Shown here: positions 9,401 through 23,033 of the stretch, piece after piece
Numbering within the stretch: the first letter of the stretch is position 1
Layout: each line of letters opens with the position of its first letter
Source: Prinia subflava
Lineage: Eukaryota > Chordata > Aves > Passeriformes > Cisticolidae
Reading direction: 5' to 3'
Length of the DNA: 64,000 bases
Assembly: GCF_021018805.1 (NCBI RefSeq)
Contig: NW_026960611.1
Span: 2,418,001 to 2,482,000, forward strand
Position numbers and translations under genes: made by a program
Notes under the pieces: generated by a model
Database searches by the model: none
What the model was told of the DNA's origin: nothing
The model's input: only the letters and a program-made list of their open reading frames with translations

Positions 9401-12400
9401 AAGTAATATCAAGAGCTCATTAAACTTAGTCATTCCATCATTACATTCTCAAATATTTACATCCCCCGCTCTTCAGAGATGACAGTGCATAGGAAGATGA
9501 AAATCCTGGAAATATACTAAAATTTGCAAGACACAGCAAGAAAAATATATCTATCCTTACTTTTAATAATATTTTTGAAGTCACAAAAGGCTTCTGGTAA
9601 ATCCAGAGTTTTATCAAGAGCATGACAGAAAATTATTTGGAAAGTACTATCAAAATAGAAAGAGAGTTTTACCTTTATTATATCAACTATGTGTTAGCAC
9701 TTGTCTTTTTTGATAGGTGGTTTATTTAAACATTTTTTCTTGATCAACTTTTTTAATGTGTTATTGATTTTTCAAACTGGCTTGTAAGATATTTGAAATA
9801 AAAATATAAGGCATATTCATTTTGCAATGAAAGCTAAACTAAACTGTAGGAAAGAAGAAAATTTAAAAAAAATTTAAATCCCCAGTGGCCTGTTCTTCAA
9901 TAAACTATCAGTGCCGACACTCCAAACAATTGCTTATTTCCTGATAATCCTATTTGCAGATAAATCAAGGTTCAGTGCCTGGTTTTTTTTGTTTCTTTTT
10001 GTTTTCTCTGAGGCTTCATTCTGCAAAAGCCTCCTAGTATTTACTGATTTTTGTTTTTCTTTAAGCAGTGAACAATTAGTGAGCTTTCCCTATGAAAGAC
10101 ACGCTGAAACTGATTATCTAAAACTCCTGCAAAGTACCCAGCCTTCTAAATTAGCTACAAAAATTCATTGCTGGTATTCTGACATGCACATTGCCACAAA
10201 ATCCAGTATAAAGACCTTTAGGCAAGACTACTGGTGCACCATTAGATGAGATGATGATGATGATAGGAAGCTGATCATTAAACAGCATACTCTTAAGGGA
10301 CCACTTCTGCCACACTAATTATCCTTAGATATCCTTAGACTTAGAGCTTTATATATTCCCCAGAACAGCAGCACCATCTAAGTGCTACAATCTGTCAGTA
10401 GACCCAGCATGGTCTGCAGTGTATTGCCTGGCCTATCTATTTTTTAAGGGAGAAAAATGCATAAGAGATATTTTGCACATTGTTTCCCACTGGTTTGCGC
10501 CTGTTGGTAGGACAAGGATGTACAGGAGAGTTAGATACTTATTAATTTCACATTCTTCAGTGAATTGCTTGGGGACTGAAGTGTCACACACTATGTGAAT
10601 ATGGACATGAGGGCATGGTCTGCAAATGGATTCTGTTAGTATCATAAAAGAGTAGGTTTGTGCCTTTAAGAGTGCTTCTTTTAAAGGAAAGAGGAAGCTG
10701 TGTGTTTGTAGCTAGACCATGAGTAATCTCCACTGTTTTTCAGGCATATCTTCAGGTTCATATCCCCTTTCTGACCCAAACTGCACTAAAAAGCCTTACC
10801 TTCTGTGAAAAACTATCATGAACACTATCTGTTGACCTAAAGAACTATAGGCTTTTCAGTCCTCCCCCTTGCTTTTCACCACAAAACAGCTATTGACAGA
10901 GAAACTTCTAAATTACTCTTGCTTTTTCATTCCCTCCTCCTAAGTGATGCTAACCTCCTCATGTTCCTCCCTCCCTCATTGATTTGTCTGCTTCAGAAAG
11001 ATGGGAACATCCTGCAGTTTTCCAGGACTTCAAAACCACCATTGTGCTCCTGGCAGGGACTACCAAGAGTCCTGTCAGGAAAGGTCAAAGGCATAGCTCA
11101 GTTCTGGAGACTCTCAGGCTCTGATCCAAAGCTCACAATTATTGCAGTCTTTTAACATCCTTTGAGATGTTTTAGATATTTCTCATGCCATTCATGAGTG
11201 GGAAAGCTTCTACTGGTGACAAGAGGCTCCAACAAAATGACCAGCCATGGACTGGCTGAAAATTAATCTCAGTACATTTAAGCCAAAAGCTCTGCCTTAC
11301 TGTCCTTATAAGCACAGTCTTGGAGATCTGGACCCCAAATTGGATCTTCTAAGACTTCTACTACAAACTATGTAAGCAATTCCTCTGCATAATCCATCAC
11401 AAGTGGATGGATCAAGTGCACAAAAGTGCCTCAGATCAGCAGCAATATCCAGTGTGACTGTATGTACAGCTTTGTCACTGCTCAGGTATGCTCATGGGAC
11501 CAGTTAACAGCTGGCCTTTTTGAGGTAAGCATGCAAACAGGTAACACAGGCATTCCAGAGCTTCCAATAGAGTTTAAATAAGTTTGAACAGAAAGGTTGG
11601 GAATGAATAATAAAAAAGCTATTTGGTTGGCAATCCATAGTCACCAATTCATCAATTAATAAAAACAAAAATTGCTAACTTTGAAATTACCTCATCCATT
11701 TTCAAAGGAAGCTGACAGCTTGATCTATTAAAATAAGAATGGTCACTTATTGTAAAGAAATTTCAGTTTACCTCCCCCCACAGCTTTTTAATGTCAAGAA
11801 GGATGGGGCACCTCATTTTTGTGTCTGCTGGACAACCTTTGGCTCTGCATTAGCTAATTAATTCAAAGAAGGAAGAATGTCTTTTCCACAGAATCATCAG
11901 TATAGCTAATATTATTTATATCTAACCATAAATAATACAGGGGAAAATATCTTTGAGTTCCTGGGGATGCTGCTCTCACTTTAACTCTGTATCAGTCCTT
12001 AGGGGATTAAGAAAGCAATCATATGTGCTATCATTGGTAACAAGAGCACCTCTGTACCGTGGAGATGAAGGTAATAAAGCATGGTTTCAGAAACAGGAGC
12101 AGAGAAAGCACATGCATACAAAATAAGGGAAGGAAATGTTGTGCAAACCTGTGTAAGGACAGAGGACAAATGTGCATTGCTTTAATTTAAAATAAGGGGG
12201 CTGAGATGGTGTGTTGTCAAGGAACAGAAGCATTGATGAAGGTTTGAAAAAAGAAAAGAGGAGGAAGTGATATAGATAAAACCACTGAAAGGGCAACACT
12301 TGTTGATATATGAAAGGACAGGCTTTCTTCAGTCTGTGGTGACAACTTTATGAAGAACTTTTTGTAAACCTGAAAAGAGGACTTCAACAGGTCTTTTCTG

Positions 12401-13864
12401 AAAGGATGCCACAGGGCTTCACAGGAACCCACAGAAACCCAAGGCAGAAATGTTGAACAGCAAGAAGAGTGAGAAGAAAGCAGTCTAGAGCTGAAAGCTC
12501 CCCTCTGTTTGCACAGGGGTGTTAACTCTGAATTGTGAAAATATTTTAAGTAGCACACAATGTGATCCCTGAGGAAGTCAGGATACTGCACCGGAAAGCA
12601 CAGTGCACTGACTCATGAAAAAGCAGGACTGATGTTAAGTTAATGTTTCAACCATTAAAAGGCTTTAAGTGCCTACCTTTAGTCTTCTAAATGTGCACAC
12701 GCACAGGTTACTGAACTATATGTCTGGAATACTGTCATGTGAATCACACTATTTCCCAACAAATGGACATGACTGAGTTTTATTTAGATAAAATGGCAGT
12801 GTATACCAGGGCTGGTAAATATTTTTCTTCTTTAAAAAATTCTAGCTGTAAGTGCAGGTTTGTTTGTTGGGGTTTTTATTTTGTTTGTTGTTTTGATTAT
12901 TTCTTTCATTAGCACATTTTCTTTTTTATTATTTTTTTCATTTCCCTTAAGCAGTTTTGAAAGCACAGCTGAAATTCTGAGTCATGTGTACTGTTCGTGT
13001 GTTTCATTTTAAGTGCTAAATGCAATTCCTACTCCATTATTCCAGGAAATCCCCTATATCTCAGGAAGTTTAATGTTTTCTGTGGATCTGATACCTGCTT
13101 TTTAAAGTATTTGAATACTTATTTAAGGAATTGAATACTTACATGCATTATCAGTAAATTGGAATATGCCATAGTAAAGTCTTAGTCTACTAATTCATGT
13201 GCGGATTTCTACCATAGAGTAAATAATGTTCTGTATGGAAGTCATGCTTGAAAACAAACACATGAAAAATCTACATGCAAAATCTTCTAATACTATAAAA
13301 CATCAAAATAAGTGTCATCAAGCTGCAGTACTGTTGACAGGTTCTCTTTTCCTTCAGCATAGCACTGCAGAAATTATGGTCTCAGTCTAAAAAAAAATAC
13401 TAAGGTAAAACAAAAAAAATCCCCAAACAAGGAAACAAGCAACCAACCAAAAAAACCTCTAAATGTAAGCTGTTCCAGTCCTGAGTCAGCTCACACATTC
13501 ATGGATGAGTGAAAACAGCATTTAAATCAGCTTTTTAATATAAAATAGAATTTCTTTTTGCCCCATTCCTTTATTTATCTCGTGTTATTTCAAACACACC
13601 AGCACTGGCTTATGCCACTAAAGTCAGCCCAGACAGACAAGAATAGTGTCCATGTCAGGTCACAGTCAGATCCTTTTTTCCTACTCTACTTTTTCCAGTC
13701 TTGCTGAAAAGTAGTGCTGTGGTTACTCTATTGCACACTATCACAGTGCCAATTCTGATGTCTCACAACTGATTGAGCAGCAATTCTGGGAGCAATTTCT
13801 GTTACTTTTCCCTCAAATCTCCAGCTCCTAACGTCTTGCAAGAGAAGGTGCAATGTGTTGTGGT
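9401..13864. other. AT-rich unique noncoding DNA
   Basis: There are no ORFs above about 125 codons, no splice-bounded exon that I can defend, and no recognisable repeat. A short GAT run lies near 10247. Intergenic or intronic cannot be distinguished. Confidence 0.6.
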
Positions 13865-14290
13865 ATGGAAATTCAGGACAGGAGCAACTCCAAGAAAGAC
13901 ATGGACTTATTGAACAGAATATACAAAAATTATTAGATTATCTCTCCTGTGAGGAAAGGCTGAAATAGGACTGTTCTATGTGGAGAAGGGAACTTTTGGG
14001 GGGATTGTTATTAATGATTGATCTAATTAATCTTATTAAATCTCGTTAAATCTTACTAACCTTATTAACTAAATCATCTGACTAAATCTAGATAATACCT
14101 GAAGGGAAGGTATAAGGATGACATAGCCAGGCTCTTTTCAGTAGTTTTCAGAGACAGGATCAGAAGTGATGGGCACAAACAGAAACACAGGGGGTTACTC
14201 CCGAACATCAAGAAACACTTTTTCACTTGGAAGCTGATGACCAAGCAAACAGCAGCTTACAGTGTGTTATAACCTCTTTTCCATGCTCTT
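13865..14290 (+). mobile_element. Old CR1 LINE 3' fragment
   Basis: Matches the CR1 3' region in order: CTCTCCTGTGAGGAAAGGCTGA near 13950, the CAGGCTCTTTTCAGTAGTTTT block near 14130, and GGATCAGAAGTGATGGGCA near 14158, followed by the AAACACTTTTTCACT segment. An AT-rich insertion of Ile/Thr-like TTA-ACT repeats (about 14005-14090) interrupts it. No terminal ATTCTRTG repeats remain. Confidence 0.75.
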
Positions 14291-15075
14291 TCTGTGGAAA
14301 GAGCAGCACTCTAAAGTCCTGAGATATCTGAATCATAAATCAAGCCAGAGGTTGCTCACAAATTCCGCCTCTCAACCCCGTCCCCAAATCTCAGTTCCCA
14401 AGTAAATAAGTATTCAACTCTGGCTTGTGATATTTGACAGATTGATGTGAATCCTGACAGTTATATTAAAGATGGAAGAAAGGAAGGCAATCAGTTATCA
14501 AGCATTGAAAATTGTCACAAATGTAGCATAAACTGGCAAAAGTTAGTCCTGAAGAGAGAAATAGCATCCCTGGTTTTCTGATTGTCTCTTCACCTTTCAC
14601 AGGTTTCATTGTCAGCTGAGAAAAGAGGAAGAAGGGAAGCACAAAGATAGGCCATTGGAAGGTCAGGAAATGAAGACAGAAGAGATAAAACTGAAGTGCA
14701 GAAATCGCAAGCCTCACTTTCAGCATCTCAATTTCAGAGTCAAAGGCACTTTCCGCTCGATCACAACACTTCACAGATTTAACTTTTTCCATGAACCCTT
14801 ACATTGGCTTGCGTAACAAAAGTGATAGCAGTGCAAAAGCCTTGTATTGTGGTCCTAACTTGAGCTGCAGTCAGCTTGTGGCAACCTGTTTACCTGTGAT
14901 TAAAATGGCAGTTCTGACCCTTGTCCTTACTGTTCTTCAGATTTAAAATGTCCTGTGTCACTGGCATGCTCTAAGGATAAGCATATGAAAGGTCATTAAA
15001 TACTCAGTTTCTACCATAATAAAGATAAAAATAGATTTGCTGGCATAATATTCTGTCTTCTGTTGTACTTTTTTT
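14291..15075. other. Unique noncoding DNA
   Basis: No gene or repeat recognised. The 108-codon minus-strand frame at 14466-14792 has no family features and ordinary AT-rich composition. Confidence 0.5.
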
Positions 15076-15299
15076 TAGTAGGGATAGAGTTAATTTTCTT
15101 CATAGTCTCTTTTAAAGGGCCACGTGTTGGATTTTTTCTTTGCTTGTGTGTACAACTTTCATTTTACCTGTTAAACTGCACCTCAAACTATTTTTTACAC
15201 TTTTACCATTCTGAGCCTCTCATCTATCTCCCTGTGGAGAAGAGTCTGAACTACTGTCTATGTGAGGCCAAACTGCCTGCTGGGGTTAAATCACAATCA
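15076..15299 (+). repeat. Degraded ERVL-type LTR
   Basis: The start (AGTAGGGATAGAGTTAATTTTC) and the end (CTGCTGGGGTTAAATCACAATCA) match the two ends of the common avian ERVL LTR as I remember it, in plus orientation, with much of the middle missing. The true 5' TGTCCTGGTTTCAGC end is absent and no TSD is visible, so this is an old truncated copy. Confidence 0.65.
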
Positions 15300-16754
15300 A
15301 AAGCAATTATGTAATCTTTTTCAATTAGGTATTGATGTATTGCCAATAAATAAAAAACTTCTCTTGACCATGGACTGTAATTTTTTCTGATTTCATATGG
15401 CTTGCTTAATTAAATTAGCAACATAATTTGCATTTGTTGGATACAGCCAGTTCCAAAGTCCTGCCAGAAGGAAAAATAGTAGCAAGTTGTACCTCTCACA
15501 GTAGGGACAGCAAAGATTTCTTATTTCAGTTTCACCTTGGCCCAATGTGAGCAGCATTGCCCAGCAAGCCTACCATTACTGCAAGGTTTAGAGGTGAAAA
15601 AACATTAGCAGTTGCAAATTTTATCCAAAAGGCACTTAGCATTTTCTGCACAAATCTGGCTATGTTCTTCCTTCACTTGCATCCTGCAATAAAATTCCCT
15701 GAAATCAATGGGAAGGCTTCTTCCTGTATCCTGAAATGTATCCTTCCAGTTGGCTGAAATCTATTCATAGAAGATATATTACATTTTGTGAGCTTCCCTA
15801 AAAGTCCCTGCAACTGTGGAAACCTCTTTGCCCTAGAATTTAAAAATGGTCTGCTGCATCATAAGAAAATGAAATCCATGAATCCTTCCATATCATTGCA
15901 GTATCTCAATATCTATTCATCATCTGGCATTTTCTCCTGGAAAAAAAGACTTCAAGGAACCCACACTGTGTCCCCCAGCTAGGCCAACACGGCCAAGGTT
16001 GCCCTACAACCCCACAAAGCATACGATTCATTGATGCCTTGTAGCCTTTTTTCAGCTTCAAGGCACTGATAGGGAATAGTGTGTGTTAGCAGGGTCCAGG
16101 GGAGTCCAGGTGTGGGTACCTTCCCTGCTGCTGCAGAATTGTAATGGATTTGATGGCAGGAAAGTGTCAGTAATATCACGAGCAGTCAAAACAAAGCCAG
16201 TTCAGAATCAGCACACCCAGATTTTGCACTACTTTTGCCTTACCATTGAAGTCTCAATCTGAGTGTGGGATGAGAAGTGAATTTCAAAGCTTCTTCCCAG
16301 CACATTCCTGTCTCTGCTTCAGACTTGCCTATTTGTTGTGGAAATTGTTCTCTTTCCCAATATTTTTGGAGTTCTCTCTACCAATGCATCTGAGCACTCT
16401 GTAACCTGTAATGTGTTCACCCTCACAGCACTCCTGAGGGCAGTGGAGTGCAATTATCCCTGTTTTACTGATGGAAAACTGCAGTATAAACCAGATTAAG
16501 CCATTCACACAAGGATCAAGAAAGAGCTTTTTGCTCTGCTTAATGTGGGCAGGTCATCTTGCTACTCGTTTTCCATTTGGCCCGAATCCCAGTCAGCAGT
16601 GGAGCACCACATCTAACTGACAAAACTCTGCTCCAAGAAATCACCATGAAACCCAAACCTTAATAAAACAATGAAAGTATAAGTAAAAGTAATTTGTCTT
16701 GGGAATACTTCAAGCCCATGAATACCACAGAAGGCAGCACCAGTTGCAACTCAG
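15300..16754. other. Unique noncoding DNA
   Basis: No gene, tRNA or repeat that I can support. Open frames are all under 70 codons. Confidence 0.55.
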
Positions 16755-17173
16755 TCTCTCTGTTGTTGTTTAAATTTATGGGGGGTCCCCGGGGAGTGCC
16801 CCCCGGAGACCCCCGGGGTCTTATGGGGTCGTGGTGTTCCCGTGCTGGCAGGCAAAGAGACTCAGATGCCGGTGGGATGCTGATGAGGTGAGGGTTTATT
16901 CACTGAGGGAGAGGGGAAGGGAAAGGGGGGGAAGGGAAGAGAGGGAAAAAGGGAGCATCAGGAGGCCTCCAGGGGTAGAGGGGCAAGAGGGGCAGAGCCT
17001 TCTGCCTTAGCATTCTTATCACAGAGGTTCAAAGAGGCGCGGTAACATTCTCCAGCCAATGAGGTTACAGATACACGATACTGCAGGGAGGGTACAGACT
17101 TGGGATAAACCATACATTTCCCAGGGGTGAACCAGAGCAAACCATTTCCATAAAATGCAATCCCACATCTCTC
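16755..17173 (-). repeat. Solo LTR, family A copy 1, with 6-bp TSD
   Basis: The LTR itself is 16761-17167 (407 bp). On the plus strand it reads TGTTGTTGTTTAAA...CAATCCCACA and is flanked on both sides by TCTCTC (16755-16760 and 17168-17173). The reverse complement has the polyadenylation signal (CAGTGAATAAACCC), so transcription would run on the minus strand. The U5/R end is a G/C-rich self-complementary stretch (about 16780-16830). It shares long blocks with 44270-44710, including GTTACAGATACACGATACTG. A 6-bp TSD indicates an ERVK-like (class II) integrase. Confidence 0.92.
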
Positions 17174-20100
17174 AACCACAGTAAAGGCACTGTGGATGAG
17201 CTGTCCTAGGACATGAGGCTGCTGTCCTCCCCTCCTTTCCCAGCTCACATTGCTGGCCCCTGGTTCCAAGAAGACACGGTTCTGCTGCTGGTTATGGGAT
17301 TAACCTGCTCCAAGCAGACAACACTCATTACTGAGAGTGAACAGCAGGGACCTGGTCATCATACACAGACCTGGATGAAGCAGGAAACACCGCAGAGCTG
17401 CTCTCTGGTCTGTCTGGCAGAGCTATGAATTTTATATATTGGGGATATAAACTAAATCTTATGCTGGAAGGATAAAGTCCATCACATATGAACAACCAGG
17501 AGTCAGTGTGATATGGGTACACGTTCTGCTCTAGTATTTCCCTCTAAAGCATCTCTTATCTGCATTTGGAAGTTTGCCTTTCTAGAAAGTTTAGTGCTGA
17601 GACATTTTGGAATTTGTTCTGCTTGCTATGAACATTTTGATTCAAACTCTCTGTAAGATCACCAAGAACCTTGTGGATCAAGAACCAAGAAAAAAGGAAA
17701 AGCAGATTTTCTTCTGAGGAGTGACTAAAGAGTAAATTGCTCAGAAGCAGGACATATTTATTAATTTTATTTATCAGTACCAAGGACAGAAGAACATTAA
17801 TGTAAAAAACATTCACGTAAAGCAAAGACAATCCTATTCTTCATTGGGTTTTTGGTCTTTTTTTTTTTATTTTCTCTTATTTTCTCTTTTAACTTAGTGC
17901 TGCTTAGTGCAAAGACATGAACCTGTGAATGATTTTTGTTGCTGGTCTAAATCAGCAAAGAAAGGACAGCTTAGATGTGTTAGTAAAATCTTCATCTCAG
18001 TCTGTTTCAGTGCATAATTATAATCAGAGTTGTGACACTGTTTATATCATAGAGATTAAATTTTGTTTTCACATCCCAGACATTTCACATTGTACATCCT
18101 TGCACATTGTAAATCTCTTCACAGCTTGCTTCGTGTCCTGGTCTCAGTCACTCAGGATCTGCCATTCTGGGTTAGACCATGGTATCAATGTGTGACAAAC
18201 ACTGGTAATGGGGTTTGTTGTTAAGCACTCCCTCTATAGAAGAAAAGGGAAAAAAAAATAGGCAGGTTTTTACCCTTCCAAACCATGTATCACAATCTTG
18301 CATAAAGGACAGGAATTATTTTTATGAAAGAAAGCATCTGTGGCCCATGACCTTATTCTTATTTCCCTTCCTCCCTCTGTTCATTTTTATCACTTCCCCT
18401 CTTTCTTGACAACTTCACATCTAGAAATAGTAAACTGCGTTACAAAGCCTTGAACAGACATGAGGTGAGCATGGTCTTGCTGGGGTAGGATTACTTTAGA
18501 AATCATAAAATATTTCCCACCCTTTCCAGAAAGGAAAATTTGTAATCAAGTTTAAAGACTTATTTTGTGCTTAAGTGCTTTCCTCAATAAGGTAGATTTA
18601 TGAAGTATCCAATTGCTTCCCTGGTTCAAGGTATTAAATGACAGTAACACCTGCATATCCACTCTAAAAAATACTCAGAATAGAGTTTTCCTGTGAAATT
18701 CACCTCATTCTTTTGGTTAACATCAAATTCTGCACCTGACAAAGAGCTTATTCCTTTTCCTTTGGGAATTGCAGAGGTCAATATTTGCTGTATGAGTTTC
18801 TTGGCATCAAGTTGGTAGCAAATGTTCTAGTTAACTGTACCTAAGCACAATTAGATTTCAGACACACTCTAATGCTATTCTTTCTTTCAGGTCCATGATC
18901 AAATGTGGTAAAATGAGTTGAAAGGCAGCACATCCATGTCCTATTCTGTAACTCAAGATTGGCATCTATTCTCTTGCCTTGTTGTGAACTTATGTACAGC
19001 AATATTTTTTGGTGGCTATTAATGCAGTTACAATTGCTACTTCAATTACCATAGGAATGACCTTTCCCTCATTCTTCCATTCAAATAAAAACCTGTTTTT
19101 CTGCAAAGGGTCTCCTTCACTTCTTCATGTGTGACAGTGATGATCTTTCTGTTCTACTCACCATGAGGAATGATAATAACGCCTGTATTCCTCTGAGAAA
19201 ATGACAAACACCTCAATTTGCTTAATAAGAGGCATTTCTGTGATTATTTAGGACCTTGCCCAAGGGATTTGTGTTTTGCATCACTGAGAGAAAGGGGAAA
19301 TATGTGTGTGAGTTCATATATGTATCCAAGTGGAGAGCTGTCCCCCTCTTTTTTTAACCTCCAGTACCACAGAACCATTTAATATGAAACTAATTTTTGA
19401 CCTTTGGTGCATCTCAAACACGTGAACACCTACTGCTATTGTGTGCCAACAGGTGCTCATCTTCTCTTAACTGTTTATACACTGCAAAATTAGAACTGCA
19501 TTTTTAATCATTAGACATGATGCTAATTTAAATCTCAGTTTCTCTAACAGTCCAAGGAGCTGCAGAAGGAACAGATTAATGAGCAAAGTCACAAGAAAAT
19601 GTGCAATCCCAGAAAATATGAAATAAAACACAACACTGAAAATGAATGTACACACTGTCAGGGGTTAAGCCATAAACTGAACAAGGAAGTAGCACTGCAA
19701 ACCACAGTGTACTAAAGGTGACATTTTTCATACCTTCAGATATGCACTGCAATTCCTGCACATTACAGACTTATAAAACAGAGCAGGTTTGTCCAGTAGC
19801 CCTTCAGCTGTGTTTCAGTAATTTATAATCACAAAATTGAATAAAAAAATTGTTTTTAATAGTTATAGCAAAACACATTCATTAACAGCAGTTCATTCCA
19901 GAAAAGGGGTGGGGCACAAAGAGAATCAATTTGATATTTTGAAAGAAATATTGAAGACAGATACTTTGGAATGAAAAATATATTTTTATCCCAGTGAATA
20001 TGCCAACTGAAAAGTCACTTAAAAGGCCTTCTCCTACTGCTGAAAGTCCAGTGAGTCTAGTCACTTGTGAGCTTATGTAGATTTCTACAGTTTGGATTTT

Positions 20101-20177
20101 TTTTGATTCTGCTTAGGAAGATGCAAATAAAGAGGGCAAACAAATCCTAACTGACCAAACATAAAACTTTCTTGTAA
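17174..20177. other. Unique AT-rich noncoding DNA
   Basis: No coding exon or repeat identified. Small open frames (under 95 codons) show no domain. Confidence 0.55.
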
Positions 20178-20336
20178 TTTTTATTTAATTTTTATTTTTA
20201 TTTGTTTTTATTTGATTTTTATTTTTATTTTTATTTTTATTTTTATTTTTATTTTTATTTTTATTTTTATTTTTATTTTTATTTTTATTTTTATTTTTAT
20301 TTTTATTTTTATTTTTATTTTTATTTTTAATTGCTT
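20178..20336 (+). repeat. (ATTTTT)n microsatellite
   Basis: An almost pure 6-bp repeat of ATTTTT, about 20 units in the core 20216-20330, with imperfect T-rich flanks. An (AATTT)n run follows at about 20378-20400. Confidence 0.95.
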
Positions 20337-20440
20337 TTTATTTTAAGTTAATTTATTTACCCTAAATTATTCTTCTTTAATTTAATTTAATTTAATTTCA
20401 TCTCATTTCATTTCCTTTATTTTTTATAAAATCTCATAAA

Positions 20441-20489
20441 ACGAAAAAGAAAAGAAAAGAAAAGAAAAGAAAAGAAAAGAAAAGAAAAG

Positions 20490-20520
<31 letters not shown>

Positions 20521-20545
20521 GAAAAGAAGAAAAGAAAAATAAATT
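20441..20545 (+). repeat. (AAAAG)n microsatellite
   Basis: About 16-18 units of the pentamer AAAAG, with slight interruptions near 20512-20530, ending in A-rich sequence up to 20590. It lies only ~100 bp from the T-rich repeat upstream. Confidence 0.95.
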
Positions 20546-20599
20546 AATATAATTTAATAGAAAAAAATAATAGAAAATTAAAAAAAAAGAAATGGCTCT

Positions 20600-21573
20600 G
20601 GGCTGCAATTGCTATCATCTTTCTCAGTCTCTTCCTTAGCTGCAAAATATATCTCTCATTTCAAGTTTTCAAGTCTCTTATTCTTCCCTCAGTGAACATC
20701 AAATATTGTTTTCCCTCATCCATTTTCAGTCAACCTTCTCTTTCAACATCCCTCTCCTCAGAATTCACATCTGTGTAAATTTCACACCAATATTAGCAAG
20801 TCTTTATGAGACATGGAAATCAAAAATATTTCATTTCCTCTTTTCATGCTGCAATAAGGGGGACTGAAAGCCTTGGTTACTCAATCACTAATTCCTAAAG
20901 TCCAAATCCTCCTGATCTGACAAAAGTTAAACCACTTTGCAACAGACTTATTACCAATATTACCATGATGTGTGAAAGGATGATGATTTATCTAGGAGGT
21001 CAGAACACTCCATTCCAGGACACTGGAATGTAGTTTACATCTTGGCAAATAATAAAAATGTGGACGAAATGCACACATCAAGTTTACAAATCACCTCAGC
21101 CTGATGAGATTTTAAAGGCTGATCAGCAAAAAAACACTCCATTAGCTCTAATAACAAGTCCAGAGTGAGAAGATGCCTAAATGGCCTCCTGAAGGAGTTC
21201 AGAAGAACCTGAAATGTATTTAAAAATAAGTAGATCAGTACCATTACTTTCACTGAAGGCTTCAAAACTCATGGCAGAAGAGAAAAATCAATTCCCATTA
21301 CATGGGTTATCTGAAGACATTTCTGGAAGAACACAATAGTCATAACCTCAGTTGAAATAAAAAGCAACTTGGTTTGAACTGTGGCTCCTTTATAGTCAAG
21401 TAATATTGAAATGCAGTTAACTTAAAAGAAGACTTAAAAAACTTTAAGGCTTCACTGCACAGAGAGTGAGGGAGCGTCATCAGTGAAGTCAGATAAAAAT
21501 TATTAAATTTGTGCTTTTTCTGGTTTGGATTTGTTTGTTTGGCTTTTTTTCTGAAAGAATACATCATGTATGG
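20600..21573. other. Unique noncoding DNA
   Basis: No gene or repeat recognised. Confidence 0.5.
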
Positions 21574-22030
21574 CTGGCGGTGCCCTTAGTTTTGACACAA
21601 ACTATCACTGAGGGGCCTGACCAGAAAATGAGACTCTGGAGATGGATCTGGGTTCATCGGGCAGAGCAGGGCAGGAAGACACTTTATTTACAAAAACCCA
21701 CCCTTATACCTTTCTTATGAGGCCTGTGGATTGGAGGATGGAATTCCCACCTCCCTACCACATTGGCCAAGGAGGCTGTCATTCAACCTCCCCTTCTCCT
21801 TGAGAAGGAATTCATAACAAGGGCAGTGTTTACAAAAACATGGTCCTGTGTTTACATTAACGAGCGCGAGAAACTGCACATTTCTCCTTCAATATGAACG
21901 CTCGGCAAACCAGGAAAAAACCTCGTGGCAACACACAAACTTTTTATCCCAGTGCAAGAAGATGAAAAATACATGTCCAGGGCCTCCCGATGTTTCAGTG
22001 ACGATAGACTGAAAAATTTGTCACATCTCT
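21574..22030 (-). repeat. LTR-like repeat, boundaries uncertain
   Basis: On the minus strand it carries a TATA-type box (GGGATAAAAAGTTT, near 21945) and, about 270 bases downstream, a GTAAATAAAGTG polyadenylation signal (near 21685), the normal LTR order. The inner end on the plus strand is near TGGCTGGCGGTGCCC. I could not match a TSD. Confidence 0.55.
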
Positions 22031-23033
22031 CGTACACTATGATTGTCAGCTTCTGTAAGTGAATAGATTAATTATTTCATTAAATTAGTAATTAAGTCTA
22101 GCCCTTTATATCTTCTTTTTGATCCCTCTTGAGCTAGGATTTTGTTTTGCTGTGGTACGCTTCAGTTGGTTTGAAGATGATGCTGAAGCCACAAGCAACA
22201 TTAAAAGCTCCAACTATAGTAGGCTTGCTCTTTTCATGTTTGCTGCAACATATTTTATATTTAAATGCTATTTGGGCATTACTGTCTCAAATCAAATGAA
22301 AATGCTTCAGAATCACTGACTCTTCTGCAAGGTAATATATTTCACATGTAAATCCCTTTCTTTTGTTTTTCCCCAGGATTTTTCTATAAATCTCAAAAAC
22401 ATTTGACTTGCCTCAAAGTAGTTAAAACCTATAAAGATTCCCTTAAAATTATTTATCTACCACATTCCCATCTTAAAAACTTCCTCTGTTAATGTGAGGT
22501 CTTAAGGGATGATATATAAATTACCCAACAGCAAGAATTTCAAAAACTCTCATTTAAAAGCTGGTGAAAACATTGTTTCTGTTCTATCCAGTTTCTATGT
22601 GATAAAATAGAAGAATAAGACATAAACCCATTGGAAATCCTTCAAAGGGATTTTAGAGCTATAAGTGGTGGTTCTGGATTGGAATTTTAGACCTGATTCC
22701 CATCAATAACAGTATTCTCATCAGCAACCTTTGCATATCCACTGACTTTAATTGTCATAACAAGACCATGTAAGAAGCAAATATGTACAGATGATAGTAG
22801 AGCCTTGGGAAGTTGTCACCATAGATTAAATTGCAGATTTATCAGTTAAAACAAATTCCAAGTGATGCTTGCAGGTTTTTGACCTGGTCAGTCAGGCTTT
22901 TTACTCCTATGCCTGTACAGCAACAAATACAGAGTGGCACTTACTCACAAGAGAGGTTCCCCACACTGTGATATTGTTCATGATTAACAGCACAAGTTCC
23001 AGGAGTTGTTCAGACAAATCTTTCTTTCGCATG
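22031..23033. other. Unique noncoding DNA
   Basis: No gene or repeat recognised. Confidence 0.5.
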
